Below, one piece after another: positions 24,761-36,147 of a DNA stretch of 64,000 nucleotides. Position numbers and translations under genes: made by a program. Source of the stretch: Otis tarda (Eukaryota; Chordata; Aves; Otidiformes; Otididae); NCBI GenBank assembly GCA_026413225.1, contig CM048591.1, forward strand, positions 45,637,803 through 45,701,802, read 5' to 3'. Each line of letters opens with the position of its first letter. Position 1 is the first letter of the stretch. Below the pieces are notes generated by a model. The model was given only the letters and a program-made list of their open reading frames with translations, was not told the DNA's origin and ran no database searches.

Positions 24761-25316
24761 TGTGGTAGGTTTATCCCAGCCAGCAGCCAAACACTCACCC
24801 AGCTTCTCACTCACTCTTGCAGGATGGGGAGAAAATAGAAGGAAGGTGAGAAAACTCGCAGATAGAGGCAATGACACTATAATAAGAAAAGGAAAAGCTG
24901 CACGTGGAAGGAAAGCAAAATGTGGAATTCATGCACCACTGGCAGATGCTTCTCCCTAGGAAGCAAGGGCAATGGTGCCTTGGGAAGGCGAATGCTAGAC
25001 TCACAAAGGTCCTTTCTTCCTCCTCTCCCTGAGCTTTCATTGCTCAGGAAGATGTCATGTGGTATGAGATAATGCTTCGGCCATTTTGGGTCAGTTGTCT
25101 TGGCTATGTGCCCTCCCAGTCTTTTTTTCCACCCCCAGCCTACTGGGAGGGAGAAGGGAGAAGAGAGAAAGCCATAATGCTATACAAGCACAGAGTGTTC
25201 AGCAATAGCCAAAACACAGGTGTGTTACCAGCACTGTTCTAGGCATGAATGCAGAGCACAACACCCTAAAGGCTGCTATGTAGAAAGTTAATCTCATCCT
25301 GGCCAGACCCAGTACA
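24761..25316 (-). mobile_element. Solo LTR, family A (ERVL-like), diverged
   Basis: The element begins TGTGGTAGGTTTATCCCAGC and ends CTGGCCAGACCCAGTACA. On the minus strand that end reads TGTACTGGGTCTGGCCAGG, like the start of the copy at 4196. Shared landmarks with the 46.9-kb copy are AGCCAGCAGCCAAACACTC, GAGAAAACTCGCAG, AAGCTGCACGTGG, GATGTCATGTGGTATG and CAGCCTACTGGGAGGG. It has TG...CA ends but I do not find a convincing target-site duplication (ATCAG against ATGCT). Confidence 0.75.
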
Positions 25317-28300
25317 ATGCTAAATAAAAATACCATTTAGAATTGTTAATTTTATGGAGTCTCAATGTTCTGGAATGAATTCTCTTAGTCAGTTGAATAT
25401 TAGAAAATTTTTTTTTTCCTTTCCAACTAAAAAATAACAAGGACAGTAACAAAGACAGCCAGTGCAGTTCCACTTTTCAGAAATTCATTAGTTTGCTACA
25501 GCAATGCATTTTGGAACAAGATAATGAAGTGTTTAATTAAGATCAGTTTCATTATTTTACTGGGAGTTGTTATCAAAAAAGAACTGGAAATTTTTCTTTG
25601 AAAACATCTAAATATTAGTCATTTAGTGTAGAGATATCTGTTAATGTAAGTAAATCCATTACTGTACCCTCACATTTGTCTTCCTCTGCCCTTTACATTT
25701 TCTTCTAATTTAAGTTTACAGCATTTTTTTTGCCATGTTCTACACCAGTGCTGTGCTAAAGACATAATTTCTTTTCCTCCTTCTGTCTCTTTCCATGTGC
25801 TAACACACCTCTTTTCTCAGTTCTTCCTTTCCTGTCCTTTTTCAAGGAGGAGTCATTTTTTTGGCCATCTTCAATGTCTGTGCTTGTACAGAGAATGTTT
25901 TACAGTACATTTCAACTAAGCTTTCTTCCTCGTCTAATGAAGGATAAAGCTATTTTTGCTTTAAGTCTAAAGGCTGAGGGCTTTTACTTTTATTTCACCA
26001 CCAATAGATTTTTCTGTAACTCTTCTTCCTCAGTTATTGGACAAGTTTGTGTTCTGTACAGATGATCTATTTATAATTATTTTGTAATCAAAAGCTTCTA
26101 CTGTAGATGTATGACCATCATGATTATGACGTTCAGGAATAGCTCTTATAAATGTGCTAATGATCTTGAGTTAACAGTTTATAAAAATAGCTCATGTTAG
26201 GAAAGATCTGAGGGATCTTATATCCTTCTGCTTTCACCAAAATAAAGTTTATCCTATTTCAGCCACCACTGAAATGCTCTGTGTAGGCTGGAGACCCACA
26301 AGTCATCCCTAACACACACACACACAGAGCTGTACACTGCACTTGTGAGACTGGCTCTGGCTCCCCATCACATTACACTGTGATTGACGTAGTTTGCCTT
26401 GCCTTCATTTTTATGTGGTCTAGTGTTTATTTTCTAAACCTTAGGAAACATTCATAATACTGAAGCAAGGCCTGTAAAATCATACTTAAAGTTCTACTTT
26501 CATCAGCCAATGCACTGCAGGTGCCAAATGTTAGTTCAGCAGATATTAGCTAGGTAAAATTTTATTTTCTCAGTAGTTATTGTTCATATAGCCATGCCTA
26601 TTTTGAACCAACTGCTTTACAGATGAATACTTAGGACTGGCCTGTTCAGCCTTGGTAGAATACTTTCCGGAAAAAAGTTTCCTGCTGATAAAGGGACACT
26701 TACAATCTGGCTGCTTATCCAAACAGCCCTGAAATTGTACAAACAGTAACTACTGCAGAATATTTGCAGGTGGAAAACAGAGAGGTGTTGTGTGAGACTT
26801 TAGGTCCTGATTGTGCAGATACCTCTGCTTGTCTATGAAAAATGTGACATTCTGTCTCCAGAGAATGTCTTAATATCTTTAAGTGCTTTTAATAATGTGC
26901 TCTTAATTCTTATCTTTTATTGCTGTGCTGTGGGTTCTTAATTCAGCTTATACCACTGCCTATTTTGAATAACACGTAAGCATGTTTAAACATAGTAAAG
27001 CCCAATCACTCACACTCCTTGCTCATCTTAAAACTTTAGCCAGAAAGCCACCATGAAGTTAAAAAGTAGCTTTCTCTTTTAATTTGAAAACTTAAAGGTG
27101 TGATTTAAAGTCCCTTTGTTCAGGTTACTTTCCAGGACTTGCACTGTCTCTACCATATGTTGCTGTCAAGGTCTGGATGGCTACTCATGTTGGAGCTGTG
27201 GTGGTTTTCTCCTTCCTTTTGTCTGGCAGCAGTAAGCCACTGATGCTGTGTACTTACTAAGGAGGTGTGCAAAATCTACTGCAGTTTCAAAAGCAAGAGG
27301 AGAAGAATGTTTACAGCTTTAAGTTAGCATAGCATCTAAGTTGTGTTGTTATGTCGCCATTGTTAGTGTGGATATGTGAATTGCAGGGTTCCTATGTCAT
27401 AGTGTGCAAGTGGTAGGATGAAGAAGGAGGATTTTTTAAATTAAATTCTTGACTTTATTTTTTTTTAAGAACAACTTGACTGGAAGGAAAAGGAAGGCCC
27501 AGTGTTTTATACCAACTTTCAGATGAGTGTTAAAGTAGATTTTAGTGCTTCATCTAAACTTACCATAGCAACTTTCCACTTAGTAGGATTAATTGGTATA
27601 ATGAAAACATGAGTTGGAAAATGCTAGTACAAGGCCAGTGGGAAAATACTGTGACAGACACTGTGACAGAACTGAATAATAGGGATCAAAATAATTTTCT
27701 TGTGTTTAAATTCTTCCTTTTATTAAAAAAAAAAAGCTGTTTCAATGTAAAAAAAAAATAAAACCTTTCAAAATCAGTGCTGATGTAAGGTATTCGGTGT
27801 ATGGTCCACATTCTCAGTTTTAATGTGGCACTTTCTACCATTTCTTTGTTTTATATTTTCTGAGTCTGCCTTGCAGATGTATTTTGATATGTGGATTTGT
27901 ATCATAACCCATAGTTTATAATTGTGAAGTGCATGTTTCATGTACTGACAAATAAGAGCACTCACACGTTTCGGTTGAATTGTTAAACAACTGTAGTTTC
28001 TGTGATGCTTTTGTGTTGTATGTCTAGTGGAATAACTGTGTGTTGGAGGACAAACTGCACAGATCAAAGGACTTTCAAAAAGACTTCTTTTAACCCAACA
28101 GGTAGGAGATATCCTTCATAGAGTAAATAAACAAGATTAACCTGACACTGTGTTGTTAATTGACATGATAAAGTTATTTCAATTGCCCTTAGATGTATTT
28201 CAGCTACATAACCAGACATCGTCCTGTGGGTTTATCTAGGCTTTTGCAAAAAAACAAATAAACAAGCAAGCAAACAAACAAATGAACAAGAGGATAGACC

Positions 28301-28647
28301 TCTTCATTGGCTAAGTACACTCAATAAATTTAAACAGAAAAGTAAAAAGTGCTAATGGTAAAGACAAAGCCATGTTTCTCATGCTGGGAATGGCTACGTC
28401 TTGTGTGATAGAATGTATGAGGAGCCAACTGATACTAGTTGCCAGCTTTAACTCAGGGAAATCTTTCCTGTCACACCAGCTCCTTGTCCCAATGAACAAA
28501 TAGGGTACATGTGTGTTTTTTAAAATCTTTCTTCTATCTTGAGTCTGGCATGCTTTTCTTTCTTCTTACTAGACGGTTTAAGAACTGTGTAAAATCTGAC
28601 ATGTTTACATAACTCCATTAATTCCCTTTTTCTGCTTGACATTCAAG
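25317..28647. other. Intergenic; weak exon-like stretches, otherwise nothing recognised
   Basis: AT-rich. Exon-like stretches behind good acceptors occur on + at 25481-25540 (FISLLQQCILEQDNEVFN) and 27470-27612 (EQLDWKEKEGPVFYTNF). These are discussed as part of a possible decayed gene. A short CA run lies at 26311-26326 and a low-complexity A/C/G stretch at about 28246-28285. Confidence 0.5.
28246..28287. repeat. Low-complexity AAAC/AAGC repeat
   Basis: Interrupted tetranucleotide-like units (aaataaacaagcaagcaaac and onward) form a degenerate simple repeat of about 40 bases. Confidence 0.8.
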
Positions 28648-28872
28648 GGCAGTATCAATTCCAGTATGAACAGCAAAAGAGAGATGGAAACAATGTTTGA
28701 CAAGAAACTAAATAATTTAGAAAGCAGGATATTTGAGCCAGAAAACCTTAATTAAGATCTTGCTGAATGAAAAGACAAATCTGAATGTCTTGAACAGGAA
28801 TTGAGGTCCAAACTTTCAGGGTCTGAAGAGATATATAAGAGATCATACAGTCCTTTAGTAACTGAAAATTAG
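28648..28872 (+). pseudogene. Possible decayed exon of a coiled-coil protein
   Basis: In one frame from ATG 28666 the translation is REMETMFDKKLNNLESRIFE and then PENLN, stop (TAA 28753-28755), DLAE, stop (TGA 28768-28770), KDKSECLEQELRSKLSGSEE and IYKRSYSPLVTEN, stop at 28870-28872. Apart from two stops the whole 68-codon stretch has a coiled-coil character. A pyrimidine-rich tract and AG lie just before 28648. In the neighbouring frame the preceding bases read QYQFQYEQQKR, which suits a frameshift. A short part (METMFDKKLNNLES) recalls the stalk of kinesin-6 proteins such as KIF20A, but that is from memory and weak. AT-rich intergenic DNA can give Lys/Glu-rich peptides by chance, so this is a candidate only. 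Confidence 0.25.
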
Positions 28873-31800
28873 CTCATGCAGTGCTATAGGCCTGTACCAA
28901 GGGGTGCTTTAGTATCTTAAAAAAAATTAAAACAACATTGGGACATATGTGGCAAGTCTATCGTGTTTTTCCCACTTTCTTTTCTTTTAATGAAAGGATA
29001 CTGTGATGCAGGTAAAAAGAATATTAATATTTTAAACTTTCTTTTCATGCATTGGTGAAACTTAAAATAAAACTAAATGGGCCAGGCACATACCTGTTGT
29101 AGCTGGAGAAAGATTACACCAGAAGGCATTACTAAATTATTTAATTCCATCTTCTGAAGGCAAAAAAGCTTTGCCCAAATGTCTGCCACTAAACCCAAAC
29201 CATACAAGTCCTGTGGACACTGATGTGCAGCACAAGCAGGGAACTTGGGAGACCAGAATGCTGCCAGCACTTGCAGCATTGATACGGTTAGGGAATCATC
29301 AGATCTCCGTGACATAAGAGGCAATCTCAATTCCAAACTACATTTCATCTGGAAAAAAAAAGACTTCTGTAATGCTCTAAGAATTTTTCTCTTGGTTTCA
29401 TATCCTTCTCTAATGCACAGCACATTCACTTATTCTACCAGTGCTCTGTTTCTAGCTAAAGAAATTGATGTAGCTCTGTTACAATCACTGAAGCTGTACA
29501 AGCCTTCAGCAACTGAAGAGCAGTACTTTATTCTGGTGTGTAGAATTAAATTTTTCATAGAATTCATATTTCTGTAGACTTAGGCTTAGTGTGCTGCATC
29601 TATTCCCTTCCGTTACTCCACACTTTCAGCTTAAATACAGTTGTTATTCAAATGTTTCCTCTCAAGTACCTTGATGCTGTACCACTACTGACCCATAATT
29701 GTATGTTTATTTCTCAATTATGGAAATCCCTGCGCTCTGACTGAGGAAGATTTGATTTGCATAATTATCAGACAGTTATTTCTGAATAACCGTGAAGTGT
29801 CTATCAGATATTTCCACACTAACTGGCTACAGCCATCAGACTCTCTTTCCTCCGAAGCCATACCAGAACTTTTTGTTTCCATGCCTACTATGTCTTTCTT
29901 TGCCTCAGAAATTTAAATGCAACTTATCTTCAGGAAGAAAGAAAAGAGGAACAAGTAATAAAGACTTGACAGTAACCTAAGACTGACTGGCTGATGCCTT
30001 GGTGCTTGTTTCTCTCTCTTCCCTTCCTTTCCTCTCTCCCTCCCTTCAGCCCTCAAGTCTAGAAGATCATGTTGTGCATTTGAAGAAATTCAACTGCTTT
30101 GTGTGTAAGAAGTCATGAACAAAACAAAAAAAGCCCCACCTTTCCAGAACAACATGTAAGAGGTGATAAGAATAAAAGGAAATTGCTATCAACTCAAGTT
30201 CAGACCAACAAATTTTATGTATGTAGAATTGAAGTTAAACAATCAATAAGAAAAGAGGATTGTGTGAAACCAGTGAATTACAGCTTGGATGCTAGTCGGT
30301 TATGAGTTGTAATAAAATCTTTTTTTGAAAGTTGAAGTATTCAATTTTGATGTGATTAGAAGTCTGAATATTAGAAACCATTAAATAGATAAAAAGATTT
30401 TGATCACATTGTGAAAACTGATGGGAAAATCAAAGCAGAAATGCTGTATGAATGGTTTATTCTTTTTCACAAACCATCTAACTATGGTTAAACCCACAGT
30501 TTTCCACAGCTCATCTACCACTAATTAAAAACAATTCATGATCATGTTTGTGAATTGTCTTGTGAATGGGATAGTGTCTTGGTAGCTTAGAATATTGTTT
30601 TTAAATTAAAAAAATACAACTAAGTAGATTTTAAATCAGTTGAAAACTGTTTTAAGAGATAAAGATCATCAGCTTTTTCTAAAACTTGTACTACTAGGCT
30701 TAAAAAAATTAGAGATAATGGACATCAAACAAGAAAATACTGAGATGCCCGGGCCTAATGGCATGGGACGCATGATTGTGCTAGTCAGCTAACCAGATAC
30801 TGAGGAATGAGTTGCCCATTGGTGATACCCATTAATTTTGTAGTGAGTATCATTTCAGAGCATTCTAATCGACATGGAACTGAGGTATTTTGTTGGGAAA
30901 TGAACTATGTAGGTTTGCAAGATAGGCTGAAAATGTTGATATAGGTACTGATGTTCTGAATAATAAAAACATTGTGGCAGAATAACAGCTATTTTTGCTA
31001 GCCAATGAACAAGAGTTGTAGTAAAGTTTGGTGTCAGATTCTCATGAATTCCTTTTGAATTATATGTCTTCTTTTAATCATTGATCTCATGATATTCGAT
31101 ATAATATGATATGACTCAAAATTTGTATTTCTTCCCTAATGTGTTGGCATTGTGAATGCATGAAGCTTAGAAAACTAGTGCTGTTGCAATTGGATCTTGG
31201 GCCCTGTATGTTGGGAGAAGTTTATTGCAAAGTCTAGGAAATTTAGGCCTGTACAATGTAGGTTGTCCTCATTTGCTAACCCTTCTTCAATCTTACAGTC
31301 ACAAACTTATTTTCTGAGGTCCTGTCAGGTACTGATTCTCTGCTTGCATAAGGCTTCTTGAGGGACTGTGTTTTTTACCTGTTATTTCATTCAATTCTTT
31401 TAATTTGGGGCTATTATATACCATTAGCAGCAGCAGTAGATTTCCATTACAGTGAATTGAACAGGATGTTATTGCTGTCGTTATTATGCATGCCATATGT
31501 ACAATTATTCCACTTAGTTTAAATTTTAATTGAGCAGAGAGAAAGACTTGTTTGTAATTAGTAAGAGGATTGTTTTTCTCCCTCCTCTTTCTGCTTCCAA
31601 CAAGCATTTATTTGTACCAGGACTCAGACTACCCAAAGGCACGCTACAGAACAATCAACATTCATTCTGAAGCTGATAAAAAATAAATATTTCCTCTTTT
31701 TATTATTATGTTCTTAACAGAATTCATCTGTAATGTAAATTGGTTACTCTGTTGGTGACCCTCTTTCTAGACAAGATTTCTGTATTTTCAACTTGGTAGA

Positions 31801-32692
31801 AAAGAAAATTAAAAAGGAAATTGATGTTTTCAAGCATTAATGATAGTCACAGGTTAAATTAGCTATCTTTTGTGTTCATGTTTTGTTACATTTTCTTTTT
31901 TTTGGTTTGTTTTCCAAATGTTCTTCAAAGTCTTCTATGCAATTTTCTCCATCTTGTAACCAGCTCCTATTTTCTCCATTAACATGATGAGATTGGTGCT
32001 TTACTAAATAGTTTGACAATTTGCCTTCTTGTGTACAGGATTCTGAGTGTACTTGTTTTGTGTTCATGCAAGAGTTCTTGTGACTGTTGAGGTCAGGGAG
32101 AACTGCCACCTGAACCATAACTGTTTCAATTGATAAAGAGATTAAAAGATTAAAACATATTCAATTTCAGATAAATGAAAATTGACTTTAGCATATTTTT
32201 GCTTTAAGCAGTGGCTTTCAGATGCTAAATATGAGAACCTCATATGTTCCAGGGAAGATTTATAGGTAGTAAGTTTGTTTATTGTTTTAAACTGACACCC
32301 TGTATAGCCCCTGTTTAGACTCAGGAGGTGTAATACATGTACCAAAAAACCTGTGCTCTAAATGTAGTTACAAAGTAATAGAGCTGAGGCATCCCATGCT
32401 TCTTTCTGGCACTGTGGCTGAAAGTGAGATGCATTTTTATGAAGTTTGCACTGAACCAGAAAGAGGTTAATGGGTTATGGGAAAACTCAAGTTAGATAAG
32501 ATGTCACACAGAAATTTAAAAAGGTTCATTCTTTGCATAAAGGACACCAAAACATCTTCTGTTTAATTCCCTCCCGTCTCCTCTTCTGAATGCTTTCAAC
32601 TGCAGTCATTAAAGAGAATTTGTTTTGTTGATTATTCGAATATACAGTTTCACCATTTCTATATTATCTCCTTCAGTATCTTCATTTAATAG
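28873..32692. other. Intergenic, no recognised gene
   Basis: ORFs of about 100-118 codons at 29.07-29.58 kb (both strands, overlapping), at 31299-31607 (minus) and at 31876-32118 (minus, with a basic KPKKRK motif) have no recognisable domain. I treat them as chance. No transposon is seen. Confidence 0.5.
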
Positions 32693-32875
32693 AAATATCA
32701 GAAGGTGAAACAAGAAGTATTTCCCTTCAGAGAAAAATTTTACTCGTGACATGAAAAGAAAGAACTACTGTATCAACACAGGATGCATATTACTGCCCTG
32801 GAACAAGAAGTGAAAGACAAAGAGCAAGTAATGTTAAAAGGCTACACATGTCTCTGGAATCGCCCAAGAGCATAA
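32693..32875 (+). pseudogene. Possible decayed exon of a coiled-coil protein
   Basis: After a cttcatttaatag acceptor, the frame from 32693 reads KYQKVKQEVFPFREKFYS, a stop (TGA 32747-32749), HEKKELLYQHRMHITALEQE and VKDKEQVMLK, ending at TAA 32873-32875. The second half is a plausible coiled coil. In the +1 frame the reading continues further downstream as SLESPKSIRLQLVFL, so a frameshift near 32840 is possible. It lies on the same strand as the other candidate pieces near 28.7 and 33.6 kb. No family is identified, and chance is not excluded. Confidence 0.22.
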
Positions 32876-33224
32876 GACTGCAACTTGTATTCTTAAAAGT
32901 CTTCAAATTAAATGGTGAACTGTTAAGTCTTGAAAATTTTTGAAACACTTACTGCTGAAGGGAAACTAGTTTTGAAAAGTCATGATATCTAAACACTCAT
33001 TTAGTTGATCAGCATTTCTGTCAAATATGAAATACATATATATTTCTGGAAATTTTATTTCATGAATACCGACTAAATTATTAACTTTGAAAGGCAAATT
33101 TTAATAATAAAGATGTAGCAGTGCTTCAGTTCCCTTTTCTATTGCAAGCTACAATAGATTGGAAAGAATTATTCTCCCCACTTCTCTCTTTTAATACAAA
33201 ATCCATGTACAGCTCACAACCTAC

Positions 33225-33273
33225 TGTAGGACCTTGGCTGTGTCACAGAGATTGTAGGACCTTGACTGTGTCA
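33225..33273. repeat. 28-bp-step tandem duplication
   Basis: TGTAGGACCTTGGCTGTGTCA at 33225-33245 recurs at 33253-33273 with one mismatch. Confidence 0.85.
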
Positions 33274-33621
33274 AGCTCTGGAGGTGACCGTCCTTCATCA
33301 CTGCCCAGCGATCCTTCTTAAGCTGCAGCAAGGGTACATATTTGAGTTACGGTACCCAACAGGGGTATTCTGTACTAGTCACTGACTGGATTGTCATGAA
33401 ACTACCTGTGCAACCCATGTGATTTTAATACAAGCATTACTCTCTTGCAGCTTTTCCAGGCTTGCTGCCGACTTGGATTTTGCAAGCTAAGAAATGACCT
33501 ACGAGCTAAATGCTTTATCTCCTACTGCTGATTCTCCAAGCTTTCCATCTCCAGCAGTGCTAAATTTCCGTGTTAGTTTGTATTTCTATTTTCCTGTTAT
33601 TAGTCCAAACTTTCCTTGCAG

Positions 33622-33708
33622 AACAGATTGGAAGAATCTCCTGGGAAAAAGCAAGCCAGCAAAAAGAACAACCTCAAACTGGAAAGCCTGAATTAACTAT
33701 GAAATAAA
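33622..33708 (+). pseudogene. Possible terminal exon with polyadenylation signal
   Basis: A tttccttgcag acceptor is followed by 24 open codons, NRLEESPGKKQASKKNNLKL then ESLN, and TAA at 33694-33696. An AATAAA hexamer stands right after, at 33703-33708. Lys-rich tails are common in coiled-coil nuclear or cytoskeletal proteins. It may end the same decayed or unrecognised gene as the pieces at 28.7 and 32.7 kb. The evidence is only layout and composition. Confidence 0.2.
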
Positions 33709-34116
33709 TTTCTAGACAATTTCTGGAAGTAGGATGCTTTGTAAATATCATTAATGAAGCAAGTCCGTAGTTCACTGTGGTCCTATTTTGTAGGCTGAAA
33801 GCTCTAAGGAGAGGTGAAACACTTAATGGGAAAGATTAAGCTAGAAGATATAGTGACAGCGCAACAAGAAAAAAAATTGTTGGGAAAAAATGAGGAATCT
33901 CTACAAAACAGAGATTAACAACATGTAGTGGGCTCTTTAGCAATAAGAGGAAGATCCAATAGTGTTAATGTGTGTAAATACAGCAAATTTAGAAGAAAAG
34001 GACTACAGAAACAAAACTGAGCTATGGCAGTCAGACTCCCGTGGCAGTTTCCAGGAAGGCATGTTTCAATTCCAGTAGAAATCTTTCCTCTTCCTGTTTA
34101 TGATTATATGCTAGAG
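33709..34116. other. Intergenic, nothing recognised
   Basis: AT-rich DNA with no gene or repeat that I recognise. Confidence 0.55.
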
Positions 34117-34187
34117 ATCATAGAATCATAGAACAGTTTGGGTTAGAAGGAACCTTTAAAGTGGTCTAGTCCAACGCCCAGGGAGGC
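34117..34187 (-). mobile_element. CR1 LINE, 3' tip only
   Basis: The segment gatcatagaatcatagaaca followed by TTGGGTTAGAAGGAACC and GTGGTCTAGTCCAACGCCC is the reverse complement of the last ~70 bases of a CR1 element, including the octamer tail. It is severely 5'-truncated. Confidence 0.9.
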
Positions 34188-34497
34188 AGAGGAAAGGAAG
34201 ACAATTAAATGAGCTCTTGTTTGTAGTTCTGCATCCTTTGGAAAGGATACAAGGAAACTCTTACCATGTCATGTTTCTTGTGAAGGTTAAGTTGCCAAAT
34301 TCATTAATTTGCTATAAAATTACTTTTCACAGGCCTTAAAATTGCCTGGTACAAATTGAACAACTGATCAAAGAGATCTTTGTTTTGCTGCAAACCAAGC
34401 TGCAAACAAAATGACTTCTTGTTTTTAAAGATGGTTGTGTAGTGTGTATGCATATCCAACTAAAAATTGTAGTTTGTGTTTAAATTCATGGCATTTA
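34188..34497. other. Intergenic, nothing recognised
   Basis: Short AT-rich spacer between two oppositely oriented CR1 fragments. Confidence 0.55.
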
Positions 34498-34876
34498 GAA
34501 AAGAAAAGGAGGCTTCAGGGAGGCCTTATAGCAGCCTTCCAGTACTGAAAAGGAAGCCTACAGGAAAGATGGACAGGGCCTCTTTATCAGGGAGTCTAGT
34601 GATAGGATGAGGGGTGATGGTTTTAAATTGCAGGAGAGTAGATTTAGATAAGATATTAGCAAGAAATTCTTTACTGTGAGGGTGGTGAGACATTGCAACA
34701 GGTTGCCCAGAGAAGCCGTGCATGCCCCATCCCTGAAATTATTCAAGGCTGGGTTGGATGAGGCTTTGAGCATCCTGGTCGAATGGAAGGTGTCCCTGCC
34801 CATGGCAGGGCGTTGGAACTAGATGATCTTTAATGTCCTTTCCAATCCAAACCATTCCGTGATTCTATGATTCTTA
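34498..34876 (+). mobile_element. CR1 LINE, 5'-truncated 3' end
   Basis: The copy starts around AGAAAAGAAAAGGAGGCTTC, corresponding to the FSLEKRRL region of the ORF. It passes GGAAAGATGGACAGGGCC and CAACAGGTTGCCCAGAGA, and ends with GGCGTTGGAACTAGATGATC and GTGATTCTATGATTC. It is diverged by indels and has no open frame. Confidence 0.94.
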
Positions 34877-36142
34877 TTCAGACTTACTAACCAGTATGCG
34901 ATATGGCACAGATCAAGATTAGATACAAATCTCTTAATTCCATGTTGGAGTAGAGTTGTTTTGTAACAAAAAACCAATCAACCAACCAAAAAAGAATAAA
35001 AAAACCAATGAGGAATATATTTACTGTTTCTACACCATGACAGCTGGGGAAGTCTAGAGCAATCATTTCAAACAGAGATAATTTTATTTGTCATCACAGT
35101 TACTGTGTAGTGATTCCTGGAATTTAATTTAAAGTCAAACTGCATTAATCTATAGTATATATATATTTTTAAAAAAGCCTAATGTAGATTATGTTAATAC
35201 GATTTTATATGTGTTATGTCCAAATGCACTTGCCTACTCTTTGCTTTTCAGAAGTGTGTTTGCTGGACCGTAACTACAGCTCTGGTTATTTTCAAGTAGA
35301 CAAGGTCAGCCTAGACAGACATATCTCCTCAAACAATGCATTAATTCATAATCATGTTATGCTGTTCTCTTTTTATAATGCACAAAAATTACAGTGTACT
35401 TTCAGTCAGGAATTGACAAAACAATCAAGAAACTAGATATGTTTTCAGTAGAGCTGGGGTCAGTTTTCATTCAATTCTTCCTTTAGTAATTTCCTGTGTA
35501 AATAAGCAATGAAAGAAAATAAAATTGTGTGGGTGCATGGGATATTTGGCCACACTGTAGTGCCATGTTCTGGCAACACTACTAATTTAGCCGCAGTGCA
35601 GCCTAGTCTAGTGAGTATTTGTGCTCTGTGATGCTGAACTGTGGAACAGGCAAAAGCTGTTGCGCACAGACACAACACTAGGACATGCGTTGGGTACTAA
35701 TGAAAACTAAACAAAGCTCCCAGCTCCTCAATTTGTCTGTGGGTAGGTTACAGTGCTGACTGTAGAAGAAACAGCTAGATGAGCCAGCTTGGACTGGTTC
35801 TTTTGCAGTCTTGTTTACCTTCACAGTCTGGTTCGCCCTGCTTATCATATGAAGCTCTGCAAACACCACTAGATGTTGCTGGTGCAAACTCACTTGTTTA
35901 GATACAATTTATATACATGTACCATTGTTTGAAGTACACACATCTCAGGTGCTCAGCCTCTGGCTCCACAGTGCATAGTATTGCCTTTCCCCAAAGCCCT
36001 GGCAAAGCTGCCTTGGAAGCATTTTTGAAAGTGTGACTATACTTTATTTCTTCAATTTAGAATATTTTAGAGGGTTGTGAAAGGCTTTTTCAAACTTGAG
36101 GTAAATTTCTGAAACAGATAATTTCCTTTCAGATCTATCAAA
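34877..36142. other. Intergenic, one exon-like segment
   Basis: AT-rich with a short AT run near 35157-35170. The exon-like segment at 35250-35308 and a weak CTCF-like motif at 35866-35879 are the only signals. No known gene is seen. Confidence 0.5.
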
Positions 36143-36147
36143 CCTGA

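Noticed and set aside
29073..29577. Overlapping ORFs of 118 codons (minus) and 110 codons (plus)
   Set aside because: They overlap antisense, have no domain, and are near the length expected by chance in 64 kb searched in six frames.
31876..32118. Minus ORF of 80 codons with a basic KPKKRK motif
   Set aside because: No homology recognised, no supporting splice or promoter context; nuclear-signal-like basic runs are common in AT-rich DNA.
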